Source: Chitinilyticum aquatile DSM 21506 (GTDB lineage Bacteria; Pseudomonadota; Gammaproteobacteria; Burkholderiales; Chitinibacteraceae). Taken from it: DNA of 64,000 bases. Of the stretch, positions 18,101-26,109 are shown piece after piece. Every line of letters begins with the position of its first letter. Positions within the stretch are counted from its first letter, which is position 1. The DNA is taken from NCBI RefSeq assembly GCF_000430805.1, contig NZ_AUMS01000001.1, positions 372,001 to 436,000 of the forward strand, read 5' to 3'. A model generated the notes under the pieces. That model did not search any database and was not told the origin of the DNA. It worked only from the letters and a program-made list of their open reading frames with translations. Made by a program: the position numbers and the translations under genes.

Positions 18101-19015
18101 CGCCACGCCGGCCAGCCGCAGTTCGATCGGCAGCAGATTGCTGTCGGCGGCATATTTCAGCAGGAAAGCCACGCCGAAGAAGAGGATCAGAATCCCGACC
18201 CGCACCACGGTATTGCCACCCAGCAGCCAGTCACGGGCATAGTTCCAGGCTTTCTGGAAAAGATCGGGCCCCTCGGGAATCTGCTCTTGCGGCACTTCCG
18301 GTACGAACGCCGGAGCAGACTCTGACCGCAGTGGCTGGATGGCTTCCGCCACAGCGTCCTGCGCGGCTTCCGGAGTGCCGGCGCGGTCTGTCACCGTGAC
18401 AGGCTCCGCGCGGGCCGGGGTCGATGCATCACCTGGCGCACTCGCAGGCAGCTCCTGCATCACAGGCTGCGTTTCGGTCACCGGCAATAGCTGCATTTCA
18501 GCTGGCTGAGCCAATTCGAGCGCTGCGGGCTGCGTGTTTGCTGGCACTGCGGCTGGCAAATCGGGCAAGGGCGGCAATTCAATTGCGGCTGCTTGCCGTT
18601 GCTCTGGCTCGGCAGCCGCTGCAACGGGGGCAACAGGCAAGGCAGCCGGCGCAATGTCAAGCGGTGGCAATGTCAGCTCTGCCGCAGCAGCGACGGGGCG
18701 TTCATCAAGCCGCTGCCGCAGCAGCGCCACCTCATCCTCGAGCTGCGCGACCCGCTGGGCCAGTGCATCGAATTTGGTCATGCCCGCTGCGGATGGCGCA
18801 GCCGGGCGGTGTACCTCACGAGCCCTCGCAGTCGATTCCGGCATGGCCGGGCCGCCTTGCGGCGCTGCGCCCTCTTTCTGCCCGTCGTCCTTAGCAGCAG
18901 GCCACAGAAACAGGCTGACCACATAGGCGCAGAACGCCAGTGCCAGCCCGCCCCCCACACCCGAACTGAGCGCCCCGACCACGAACATGATTACTGCAAG
19001 CAACAAGCCGCGCAT
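15113..19015 (-). CDS. DUF2339 family giant polytopic membrane protein
   Basis: 1300 residues from the ATG at 19015 (MRGLLLAVIMFVVG); an upstream in-frame TTG at 19072 would add 19 residues but is a poor start. After one or two N-terminal helices comes a soluble stretch with a short coiled coil (ALAQRVAQLEDEVALLRQRL) and a Pro/Ala-rich linker to about residue 250. About thirty hydrophobic helices follow to the C-terminus. This is the DUF2339 architecture. Some members have been linked to envelope functions, but no activity can be read here. Overlap with the downstream DUF3999 gene indicates a joint role. Confidence 0.82.
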   Translation of the reverse strand: MRGLLLAVIMFVVGALSSGVGGGLALAFCAYVVSLFLWPAAKDDGQKEGAAPQGGPAMPESTARAREVHRPAAPSAAGMTKFDALAQRVAQLEDEVALLRQRLDERPVAAAAELTLPPLDIAPAALPVAPVAAAAEPEQRQAAAIELPPLPDLPAAVPANTQPAALELAQPAEMQLLPVTETQPVMQELPASAPGDASTPARAEPVTVTDRAGTPEAAQDAVAEAIQPLRSESAPAFVPEVPQEQIPEGPDLFQKAWNYARDWLLGGNTVVRVGILILFFGVAFLLKYAADSNLLPIELRLAGVALGACGLLVTGWRLREKRRGYGLILQGGGVGMLYITAFVTLKLFNLLPAGVVLAFLVILAVLSALLAIRQDARSLAVMGITGGFLAPLLTSTGGGSHVTLFSYYALLNAGIFGMAWFKSWRPLNVLGFAFTFGVATLWGVLKYEPALRASTLPFLALFFAFYLVIAILYALHRELKVRDYVDGTLVFGTPLVGFGLLAKLMQGVPFGLAWGAVVLGALYLALTFWLKRTYRLRLNLLAESFLALGVIFATLAIPLAFDGQTTAAMWAVEGAAIVWISLRQQRKLALGFALVLQLLAAGAVAMHWTPAAGDAVAFFNGACMAFLLLALSALSTGFLLQRDAACQWLAACRPLAMCFAALGGIWWFAAGLYEIHRLAGPASLSSLYLLFTTLSLVMAGALARRLVWEDLRWPALALPVVLAAWAFYLLSVPAHPFAHWGWLVLPLAYAAGWLVLRRHENGLQGGAALHLLLVWSLSALLVREAGWQLLQYIPEGIWLYTSIPLGCGLILLLVSLLAPRWAWPVQLHRNAYLLLAPLPLLLAQALWFAFALTSNGDPAPLAYLPVLNPLDVAVGLTLLSVLVWLRMLGREQLWTVPAQLPAWLLCASLLPWLSSDILRLFHHWDGLDYGLDTLLISLKVQAVLVLFWSAVVVLLPGRLRNEAARLVVQQVSAAVLAMMAVWALLANLSDGQLLSFSYIPFFNLLELAQLAAIGAVYLWWQQRRTRGEALPSKPDWLLYGGCAAVFLLLNAALLRAAHGGWQVEYSLLGIARSLGVQQLFVLLWALAAAFGMWLAWRGRELRLLPVAGGLLLVLWLWTFHANVADSGGRMAVVPLLNPLDLLQAFILALLGAWFWLMQRRQGVPLLSENALRVVFGLTGFVWLNAVLLRTIHHWTGVPYVWHELMQSMTVQTALSLFWTLLALVLMVLSTRRRDRAIWIAGGLLLVLVVAKLFMFDLSKVAGIARIISFIGVGVLLLLIGYLAPLPPARKAPEGEEQINA

Positions 19016-19417
19016 ACCATTCACCAGCAACAACAATCGGCAGAGTGTAACGATCTTCGTCAGATCAACCAACGCAAAAAGAAATCTGATGTAAGGATGG
19101 CCACATGAATATCAGTATTTGATTGTCGAACACACAGGGCAAAGCAGCATGCCACCCTGCCCGGCCAGCGTTGACAGGCTGCAATACCCTGCACAGTACC
19201 AGGCCCTAACCATTTCATGCAGCAGACCACAAGCCCATACATAAGGCAGTGCCCTGCAGCAACGCTGAACAAGCGGTACTGCTAACAAGACAGCAATTAA
19301 GATCAAATAACGTCTGTTCTGTTAGGGCCTAATGTGCACACTCGGGGTTCTCGGCATTAAGCTGTCACCTGGGAGGCAAGCTCCCGTTTTCTGATAATCA
19401 CTGCACGGATACCAGAT
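19016..19417. other. Divergent intergenic region between the DUF2339 and serine-hydrolase genes
   Basis: About 400 bp without a credible gene. It must carry the promoters of both divergent genes, but no clear -35/-10 pair stands out. A 10-bp inverted pair (AGGCCCTAAC at 19201 and GTTAGGGCCT at 19321) and a fragment AGGCTGCAATACCC near 19177, like the right half of the ATACCC repeats, are visible but unsupported otherwise. Confidence 0.5.
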
Positions 19418-20962
19418 ATGCCATCTCCACGCCATTTCATCCGGTTCTGTCTCGGACTTGCCATCCTGCTGCTGGGGATCGCCCACGCAAGTCCATTGCC
19501 ACGCGCAACGCCAGAAAGTGCAGGACTGGATTCGGCAAAACTGAGCAGCATGCTCGACTACCTGCGCACACAAGGATTTGAAACCGAAAGCGTGCTCCTG
19601 GCCCGACATGGCAAACTGGTGCTGGATGCCTATTACGCACCGTTTCGGCCGGGAATGCCACATCAGGTGAATTCGGTGGCCAAGAGCGTCACCGCCACCC
19701 TCGTCGGGCAAGCCATCAGCGATGGCCGGCTGAACCTCACCGATACGGTTGGTGAAATTCTGCCCCAGTACCGCGATTTGCCGGCAGCCAAGATCACCGT
19801 TGAAGAACTGCTGCAGATGAAATCCGGCATGATCTGGAATGACTTTGTCGGTCGTGATCGTTCATCCAGCTGGGAAAAAATCATGCAGCATGAGGACTGG
19901 ATTGGCGAATTCCTGCGCCAGCCCATTGACCCCGAACAGATCGGAACCTTCAACTACAACAGTGTCGGTTCAGCACTCCTGGCGGCGATGACCGAAAAAG
20001 CGGTGGGACGCCCATTGCTGGAGTATGCGCAGGAAAGGCTGTTTGGCCCTTTGGGAATCGACAACTTCCGCTGGCTTACTACAACGGGTGGGCAGATTAA
20101 CGGTGGCCGCGGGCTATACATCACCCCTGCAGACATGCTGCGTTTTGGCGAGCTGTTCCGGCAAAACGGTCAATGGCAGGGACAAGAGATTGTTCCTGCG
20201 GCATGGGCAAGCGCAGCAACCCAACCTGTCCTGCCGGTTCAGGCCAATACGGAAAACCCGTATTACTACGGCTACCACTGGTGGGTGTTCAAGGATCGCC
20301 AGTGGTTTGCAGCCAGAGGCTGGGGTGGGCAATACATCGTCGTATATCCCGCCGAAGACATGACGCTGGTTGTAACATCGCGCCGGCCTGATGGTGAACG
20401 GAATTCGACCGAAATCGATTTTACCGCCCTGCGCGAATATTTCATCACACCCGCCACCAGCAGCCTGCCAGCCAATCCCGCTGCCTTCGCCAAATTGCAG
20501 GCCAAGGCAGCCAATTGGGGCGAAACAATCGCCGTGAAAAACCAGCGCTCGCCACTGGAAAAGCGACTCAACGGACGAACCATTGAAATTGGCAGTGACT
20601 TCTGGTTTTCCCGTCTGGAAATGAAATTTAAAGGCAATGAGCTCATGCTCGGGGTAACAACCCGGGATGTGGGCAATCGGCCCTTGTACCAGCAGAGCGA
20701 ACCAACCTGGCAACAGGTCGCGGGCCTGGACGGGCAATGGCGCGACACACCTCGACCGCCGGTAAAAAACCAGATCGTGCAAAGCGGCCCGGAATCACTG
20801 ATCAGCTCGCGCGCGCAATGGCTTGACCAGAAGACACTGCTGCTGGAAACCCTGTGGCTGGACGAAAGCTGGGCATACAGGATCAAGCTGAATTTTGACG
20901 GTAACAAAGTTCGGCTGGAACAGCTTGGTGGCGTTGAGGTGGCAACAGGCACTTTACGCTAA
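19418..20962 (+). CDS. Exported serine hydrolase of the beta-lactamase / penicillin-binding family
   Basis: 514 residues with an N-terminal signal sequence (FCLGLAILLLGIAHA). The catalytic domain (about 30-350) belongs to the class-C beta-lactamase/esterase superfamily (Pfam Beta-lactamase). It has the nucleophile motif S-V-A-K in NSVAKSVTA, the Y-x-N motif in FNYNSVGSALL, and a late GWGGQYIVV segment in place of the KTG box. A C-terminal region of about 150 residues is of unclear role. Such enzymes are usually periplasmic esterases, peptidases or DD-carboxypeptidase-like proteins; resistance to beta-lactams should not be assumed. It is a single-gene unit ending at a terminator shared with sucD. 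Confidence 0.85.
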   Translation: MPSPRHFIRFCLGLAILLLGIAHASPLPRATPESAGLDSAKLSSMLDYLRTQGFETESVLLARHGKLVLDAYYAPFRPGMPHQVNSVAKSVTATLVGQAISDGRLNLTDTVGEILPQYRDLPAAKITVEELLQMKSGMIWNDFVGRDRSSSWEKIMQHEDWIGEFLRQPIDPEQIGTFNYNSVGSALLAAMTEKAVGRPLLEYAQERLFGPLGIDNFRWLTTTGGQINGGRGLYITPADMLRFGELFRQNGQWQGQEIVPAAWASAATQPVLPVQANTENPYYYGYHWWVFKDRQWFAARGWGGQYIVVYPAEDMTLVVTSRRPDGERNSTEIDFTALREYFITPATSSLPANPAAFAKLQAKAANWGETIAVKNQRSPLEKRLNGRTIEIGSDFWFSRLEMKFKGNELMLGVTTRDVGNRPLYQQSEPTWQQVAGLDGQWRDTPRPPVKNQIVQSGPESLISSRAQWLDQKTLLLETLWLDESWAYRIKLNFDGNKVRLEQLGGVEVATGTLR

Positions 20963-20980
20963 GGATTATTCAGCGGAGCA

Positions 20981-21014
20981 AACAACAACGCCACCTTGCG
21001 GTGGCGTCGTTGTT
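20981..21014. terminator. Bidirectional terminator between the serine hydrolase and sucD
   Basis: A 15-bp stem with one mismatch, AACAACAACGCCACC / GGTGGCGTCGTTGTT, and a TTGC loop, lying between two convergent genes. Confidence 0.8.
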
Positions 21015-21036
21015 ACTGCCGGGCGGATGAAACCGC

Positions 21037-21921
21037 TCAGATCATGCCCTTGCTCTTCAGCAGTTCGAACATGGTCTTGCCGATTTCGGCCGGGCTGCGG
21101 GTGTAGGCGATGCCAGCCTTCTCGAAGGCCTTGAACTTCTCTTCGGCCGTGCCCTTGCCGCCGGAGATGATCGCACCGGCGTGGCCCATGCGCTTGCCCT
21201 TCGGAGCGGTGACACCAGCGATGTAGCCAACCACCGGCTTGGTTACGTAGGACTTGGCGAATTCGGCCGCTTCTTCTTCGGCCGAGCCGCCGATTTCACC
21301 GATCATCACGATGGCGTCGGTATCCGGATCGTCCTGGAACAGCTTCAGGGCATCGATGTGGCTGGTGCCCGGGATCGGGTCGCCGCCAATACCGATACAC
21401 GTGGACTGGCCCAGACCCAGCGCGGTGGTTTGCGCTACGGCTTCATAGGTCAGGGTGCCGGAACGGCTAACGATGCCGATGCGGCCCGGGTTGTGAATGT
21501 GCCACGGCATGATGCCGATCTTGCACTCGCCCGGGGTGATGATGCCGGGGCAGTTCGGGCCGATCAGGCGGATGCCGGCTTCGTCGACAGCCTTCTTCAC
21601 GTACAGCATGTCGATGGTCGGCACGCCCTCAGTGATGCAGACAATCAGCTTCACACCGGATTCAACCGCTTCCAGGATGGAATCCTTGGCGAAGGCTGCC
21701 GGTACGTAGATCACGGAAGCGTCAGCTTGGGTCTGGCGAACAGCGTCCTTCATGGTGTTGAACACCGGCAGGCCGAGGTGCTCGGAACCGCCCTTGCCCG
21801 GAGTCACGCCACCGACCACCTTGGTGCCGACCTTCAGCGCCTGTTCGGCGTGGAAGGTACCGTTCTTGCCGGTGAAACCTTGCACCAGCACTTTCGTATC
21901 TTTGTTGACCAATACGCTCAT
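21037..21921 (-). CDS. sucD: Succinyl-CoA synthetase, alpha subunit
   Basis: 294 residues, full length. With SucC it converts succinyl-CoA, ADP (or GDP) and phosphate to succinate, CoA and ATP (GTP) in the TCA cycle. The N-terminal CoA-binding Rossmann region ([15 protein letters not shown]), the [11 protein letters not shown] segment, and the phospho-histidine region [15 protein letters not shown] are all present. It is the last gene of the leftward TCA operon, 38 bp after sucC, and ends at a bidirectional terminator. Confidence 0.98.
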   Translation of the reverse strand: MSVLVNKDTKVLVQGFTGKNGTFHAEQALKVGTKVVGGVTPGKGGSEHLGLPVFNTMKDAVRQTQADASVIYVPAAFAKDSILEAVESGVKLIVCITEGVPTIDMLYVKKAVDEAGIRLIGPNCPGIITPGECKIGIMPWHIHNPGRIGIVSRSGTLTYEAVAQTTALGLGQSTCIGIGGDPIPGTSHIDALKLFQDDPDTDAIVMIGEIGGSAEEEAAEFAKSYVTKPVVGYIAGVTAPKGKRMGHAGAIISGGKGTAEEKFKAFEKAGIAYTRSPAEIGKTMFELLKSKGMI

Positions 21922-21959
21922 TTCGATTTCCTTTCGAATTCTGACTGTGGTGCTGGTGA

Positions 21960-23129
21960 TTACAGGGCGGCAACGGCAGCGACGATCTTCTCGGCGGCGT
22001 CGTTGAGGCCTTGGGCGGAAGTCAGCTTCAGACCGGATTCATCCAGGATCTTGGCACCGAGTTCGGCGTTGTTGCCTTCCAGACGAACGACAACCGGAAC
22101 AGTCACGTTCACTTCCTTCACGGCAGCGATGATTGCTTCAGCGATCATGTCGCAACGCACGATGCCGCCGAAGATGTTGATCAGCACACCCTTGACCGAG
22201 GAATCGGCCAGGATCAGCTTGAACGCTTCGATCACGCGATCCTTGGTGGCGCCGCCGCCCACATCCAGGAAGTTGGCCGGCTGGCCGCCTTTCAGCTTGA
22301 TGATGTCCATGGTGGCCATCGCCAGACCGGCGCCGTTCACCATGCAGCCGATGTTGCCTTCCAGTGCCACGTAGTTCAGCTCGTGCTCGGAAGCCTTCAC
22401 TTCGCGCTCGTTCTCTTGGCTCTTGTCGCGTTGCGCCAGCAGCTCCGGATGACGGAACAGCGCGTTGGAATCGAGGTTGATCTTGCCATCCACGCAGGCC
22501 AGTTCACCGTTCTCGCGCAGGGCCAGCGGGTTGACTTCGAACAGGGCGAAATCGTTTTCGACGAAGGCCTGGTAAGAACCCAGCATCAGCTTGGAGAACG
22601 CGTTGATCTGGCTGCCGCTCAGACCGAGCGCAAACGCGGCATCACGTGCCTGGAAGGGCTGCATGCCCACCAGCGGATTCACTTCGATCTTGATGATCTT
22701 TTCCGGAGTTTCTTCGGCAACCTTTTCGATTTCCACGCCACCTTCGGTGGACACCATGAACACCACGCGCTGCGAACCGCGATCCACCACGGCGCCCAGA
22801 TACAGCTCGCGCTGTACCGGATACATGTCTTCGCACACCAGTACGCTGTTGACCGGCTGACCAGCGGCGTCGGTCTGGTAGGTCACCAGATTGGTGCCGA
22901 TCAGGCGCTGGGCTTCTGCGGCGGCTTCTTCGCGGCTCTTCACCACTTTCACGCCACCGGCCTTGCCACGGCCACCGGCATGCACCTGGGCCTTGACGAC
23001 GGCAAACTTGCCGCCCAGCTGGTCGTAAGCGGCAGCAGCCTCTTCGGCGTTGTTTGCCAGAATGCCTTTTTGTACCGGCAGACCGTATTTGGCCAGCAGT
23101 TCCTTGGCTTGGTACTCGTGCAGATTCAT
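21960..23129 (-). CDS. sucC: Succinyl-CoA synthetase, beta subunit
   Basis: 389 residues from the ATG at 23129 ([16 protein letters not shown]), the universal SucC start, with AGGG 9 nt upstream; the frame stays open further 5' without meaning. It has an ATP-grasp domain ([36 protein letters not shown]) and a C-terminal CoA-ligase domain ([21 protein letters not shown]). It supplies the nucleotide-binding half of succinyl-CoA synthetase. It is preceded by lpd (gap 108 bp) and followed by sucD. Confidence 0.98.
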   Translation of the reverse strand: MNLHEYQAKELLAKYGLPVQKGILANNAEEAAAAYDQLGGKFAVVKAQVHAGGRGKAGGVKVVKSREEAAAEAQRLIGTNLVTYQTDAAGQPVNSVLVCEDMYPVQRELYLGAVVDRGSQRVVFMVSTEGGVEIEKVAEETPEKIIKIEVNPLVGMQPFQARDAAFALGLSGSQINAFSKLMLGSYQAFVENDFALFEVNPLALRENGELACVDGKINLDSNALFRHPELLAQRDKSQENEREVKASEHELNYVALEGNIGCMVNGAGLAMATMDIIKLKGGQPANFLDVGGGATKDRVIEAFKLILADSSVKGVLINIFGGIVRCDMIAEAIIAAVKEVNVTVPVVVRLEGNNAELGAKILDESGLKLTSAQGLNDAAEKIVAAVAAL

Positions 23130-23237
23130 CTCTGTGTTCCCTTTGTAAGGAGAGGGTTGTCCGGCAGGCCAGCGCTCACTGGTCCTGCCATGTTCATGCA
23201 AGCTCCGGGCGGGCCAGATGCCCTGCCCGCGCCACGA

Positions 23238-24671
23238 TTACGAATGCAGGCCACGCTTGTCGCAACCGAGGGCCGCTTCGTGCAGCGCCTCAGAAAGCGA
23301 CGGGTGAGCGTGGATGATGCGGGCGATGTCTTCCGACGACGCATTGAATTCCATTGCCACGACGGCTTCGGAAATCAGCTCGGAAGCAAACGGGCCAATG
23401 ATGTGCACACCGAGGATGCGGTCGGTCTTGGCGCAGGCCAGCATCTTCACGAAACCGCCAACTTCACCGAGACCGAGTGCGCGGCCGTTCGGGCTGAACG
23501 GAAACTGGCCTTTCTTGTATTCAACACCGGCGGCCTTCAGCGCCTGCTCGGTCTTGCCGACCCAGGCCATTTCCGGGCTGGTGTAGATCACCCACGGCAC
23601 GACATTGAAATCGATGTGCGGGTGCTGACCGGCGATGCGCTCGGCAACCGCCACGCCCTCTTCCGACGCCTTGTGCGCCAGCATCGGGCCGCGCACCACG
23701 TCACCCACCGCCCAGATGTTGGGCAAGGATGTGCGGCACTCGTCGTCGACGATCACGAAACCGCGCTCGTCCAGCGGCAGGCCGACCGATTCGGCGGCCA
23801 GATTCCAGGTGTTCGGCTGACGACCAATCGCGACGATCACCTTGTCGAAGGTTTCCTTGTGTTCCTTGCCCTCAGAGTCGGCGTACTCGATGGTCACGTC
23901 TTTCTTGTTGGGCTGAACCTTGGCGATCTTCACGCCGCAGCTGATCTTCAGGCCCAGATCGCGGGTGAAAATGCGGTTGGCTTCGCGAGCAACGGCTTCG
24001 TCAGCGGCGAGCAGGAAGCCCGGCGCGCCTTCAAGGATAGTCACGTCCGAACCCAGGCGTTTCCACACCGAGCCCATTTCGAGGCCGATGACGCCGGCGC
24101 CGATCACGCCGAGCTTCTTCGGTACTTCCGGGATCGCCAGTGCGCCTTCGTTGTCAAGAATCAGCTTGTTGTCGGTCGGCACGCCCGGGAACTGGCGCGG
24201 CGTGGAGCCGGTGGCGATGATGACATGCGTCGTGGCAACGGTTTCCACCTTGTCACCGTCGGCCACTTCGACCAGCCACTTGCCGTCGGCCTGGCCGACG
24301 ATCTTGCCATGGCCGTGCAGGCTGGCGACCTTGTTCTTCTTGAACAGGTAGCCGATGCCCTGGGTGAGCTTGGTGACGATGCCGTCCTTGCGCTCGAGCA
24401 TTTTCTTCACGTCAAACTTGGCGCCGGAGACGGAAATGCCGTGCGCTTCGAATTTGTGCTCGATGCGTTCCCAGTTTTCCGACGACTCCAGCAGCGCCTT
24501 GGACGGAATGCAGCCGACGTTCAGGCAGGTGCCGCCGAGGCTGGCTTCACCGGCCTTGTTCTTGAATTCGTCAACGCAGGCGGTGTTGAAACCAAGCTGA
24601 GCGGCGCGAATGGCTGCCACATAACCGCCGGGGCCGGCGCCGATTACTACCACATCAAATTGTTGCGTCAT
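23238..24671 (-). CDS. lpd: Dihydrolipoamide dehydrogenase (E3)
   Basis: 477 residues from [19 protein letters not shown]. It is a flavoprotein disulfide reductase that reoxidises lipoamide of 2-oxoglutarate dehydrogenase with NAD+. Visible are the FAD-binding GAGPGG, the redox disulfide in [13 protein letters not shown], the NAD-binding [13 protein letters not shown], and the C-terminal interface with the catalytic [13 protein letters not shown]. It lies directly after odhB, completing the 2-oxoglutarate dehydrogenase genes, with an ATACCC repeat in the intervening 136 bp. Confidence 0.98.
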   Translation of the reverse strand: MTQQFDVVVIGAGPGGYVAAIRAAQLGFNTACVDEFKNKAGEASLGGTCLNVGCIPSKALLESSENWERIEHKFEAHGISVSGAKFDVKKMLERKDGIVTKLTQGIGYLFKKNKVASLHGHGKIVGQADGKWLVEVADGDKVETVATTHVIIATGSTPRQFPGVPTDNKLILDNEGALAIPEVPKKLGVIGAGVIGLEMGSVWKRLGSDVTILEGAPGFLLAADEAVAREANRIFTRDLGLKISCGVKIAKVQPNKKDVTIEYADSEGKEHKETFDKVIVAIGRQPNTWNLAAESVGLPLDERGFVIVDDECRTSLPNIWAVGDVVRGPMLAHKASEEGVAVAERIAGQHPHIDFNVVPWVIYTSPEMAWVGKTEQALKAAGVEYKKGQFPFSPNGRALGLGEVGGFVKMLACAKTDRILGVHIIGPFASELISEAVVAMEFNASSEDIARIIHAHPSLSEALHEAALGCDKRGLHS

Positions 24672-24710
24672 GATGCTGTCCTTTTGCACCCCGGCAATAT
24701 ACGTAGCCGG

Positions 24711-24757
24711 ATATGCACGTGTATCTATTATTTTTCAATGGCTACAGGGCTATACCC
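24711..24757 (+). repeat. ATACCC-family palindromic repeat, copy 3 (between odhB and lpd)
   Basis: A 47-bp unit from ATATGCACG to GGGCTATACCC. The right half AATGGCTACAGGGC is typical and the left half is diverged. It sits inside the TCA operon between odhB and lpd. Confidence 0.6.
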
Positions 24758-24807
24758 CATAACACCGGCCAGCCGGCACGAGCAAGCCGCACCGGCTGCA
24801 GGCCGTA

Positions 24808-26004
24808 TTACAGATCGAGAATCAGGCGGGCCGGATCTTCGATGGCATCCTTGATGGCCACCAGGCTCAGCACGGCTTCGCGGCCGTCGATGATGCGGTG
24901 ATCGTAGGATTGCGCCAGATACATCATCGGGCGAACGACAACCTGGCCGTTTTCCACCACGGCACGTTCCTTGGTGGCGTGCATGCCGAGAATCGCGGAT
25001 TGCGGCGGGTTGATGATCGGGGTGGACATCATCGAGCCGAAGGTGCCGCCATTGGAGATGGTGTAGGTACCACCGGTCAGTTCTTCCACGCCCAGCTTGC
25101 CTTCCTGCGCACGCTTGCCGAAATCGGCGATGGTCTTTTCGATGTCGGCCAGACTCAGCTTGTCGGCATCACGGATGATCGGCACCACCAGACCGCGCGG
25201 GCTGCCAACGGCCACGCCGATGTCGAAATAGCCGTGGTAAACGATGTCGTTACCGTCAACGGATGCGTTCACGATCGGGTACTTTTTCAGCGCGGCAACG
25301 GCGGCCTTCACGAAGAAGCCCATGAAGCCCAGCTTCACGCCGTGTTCCTTCTCGAACTTGTCCTTGTACTTGTTGCGCAGGTCCATCACCGGCTTCATGT
25401 TGACTTCGTTGAAGGTGGTGAGGATGGCATTGGTCGACTGCGACTGCAGCAGGCGCTCGGCCACGCGCTGGCGCAGGCGGCTCATCGGCACGCGCTGCTC
25501 CGGGCGCTCGCCCGGGATGATGATGGCCGGTGCGGCAGCCGGTGCAGCGGCTGCGGGCTTCGCGAGGTGATTCTGCACGTCTTCCTTCAGCACGCGACCG
25601 CCACGGCCGGTACCTTCAACGTCGGCGACATTGATGCCAGCATCGGCAGCCAGCTTCTTGGCGGCAGGCATGGCGTGACCACCAGTCACACCGGCAGCCG
25701 GGGCGGACACCGCAGCGGGGGCAGCAGCAGGTGCCGCTGCGGCCGAAGCGCTGGCAGCGGCAGTAGCCGCGGTATCGATCTTGGCAATGATCTGCTGGCT
25801 GGTCACGGTTGCGCCGTCAGCCTGCACCAGTTCGACCAGTACGCCGGCTTGCGGTGCCGGAATTTCAAGGACGACCTTGTCGGTTTCGATATCGATCAGG
25901 TTTTCATCGCGGGCAACGGCCTCGCCCACTTTTTTCTTCCAGCTGATCAGGGTTGCCTCAGAAACAGACTCCGGCAGCTGCGGTACTTTGACTTCAACGA
26001 TCAT
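24808..26004 (-). CDS. odhB: 2-oxoglutarate dehydrogenase E2, dihydrolipoyl succinyltransferase
   Basis: 398 residues. An N-terminal lipoyl domain (residues 1-80, [14 protein letters not shown] with the lipoylated Lys) is followed by an Ala/Pro-rich linker. Next come a small E3-binding domain (about 105-145, [19 protein letters not shown]) and a catalytic acyltransferase domain ending in [13 protein letters not shown] with the active-site His and Asp. It transfers the succinyl group to CoA. The single lipoyl domain and the catalytic signature fit the succinyl rather than the acetyl enzyme, and odhA directly upstream confirms it. Gene symbol sucB is equivalent. Confidence 0.97.
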   Translation of the reverse strand: MIVEVKVPQLPESVSEATLISWKKKVGEAVARDENLIDIETDKVVLEIPAPQAGVLVELVQADGATVTSQQIIAKIDTAATAAASASAAAAPAAAPAAVSAPAAGVTGGHAMPAAKKLAADAGINVADVEGTGRGGRVLKEDVQNHLAKPAAAAPAAAPAIIIPGERPEQRVPMSRLRQRVAERLLQSQSTNAILTTFNEVNMKPVMDLRNKYKDKFEKEHGVKLGFMGFFVKAAVAALKKYPIVNASVDGNDIVYHGYFDIGVAVGSPRGLVVPIIRDADKLSLADIEKTIADFGKRAQEGKLGVEELTGGTYTISNGGTFGSMMSTPIINPPQSAILGMHATKERAVVENGQVVVRPMMYLAQSYDHRIIDGREAVLSLVAIKDAIEDPARLILDL

Positions 26005-26079
26005 GGTTACGACTCCATAGTGTTCTTGGGTTCCGGCTTATCGGGCCGGTTTGCCTTGCGGCTGGCTCAAACGCAGAAC

Positions 26080-26103
26080 GCGGCCCCCTCTGGCGGGGGC
26101 CGC
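26080..26103 (-). terminator. Hairpin between odhA and odhB (possible attenuator)
   Basis: Perfect 9-bp GC-rich stem GCGGCCCCC / GGGGGCCGC in the 105-bp gap between odhA and odhB. No T-tract follows, so it may reduce rather than end transcription, or stabilise the upstream mRNA. Confidence 0.4.
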
Positions 26104-26109
26104 ACCGGA

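Noticed and set aside
19201-19330. Perfect 10-bp inverted pair AGGCCCTAAC / GTTAGGGCCT 110 bp apart
   Set aside because: Short arms with a long loop, no similarity beyond 10 bp and no second copy; could be chance.
22011-24854. A 947-codon plus-strand open frame opposite sucC and lpd
   Set aside because: Antisense shadow of sucC/lpd, spanning the gaps between them only by chance.
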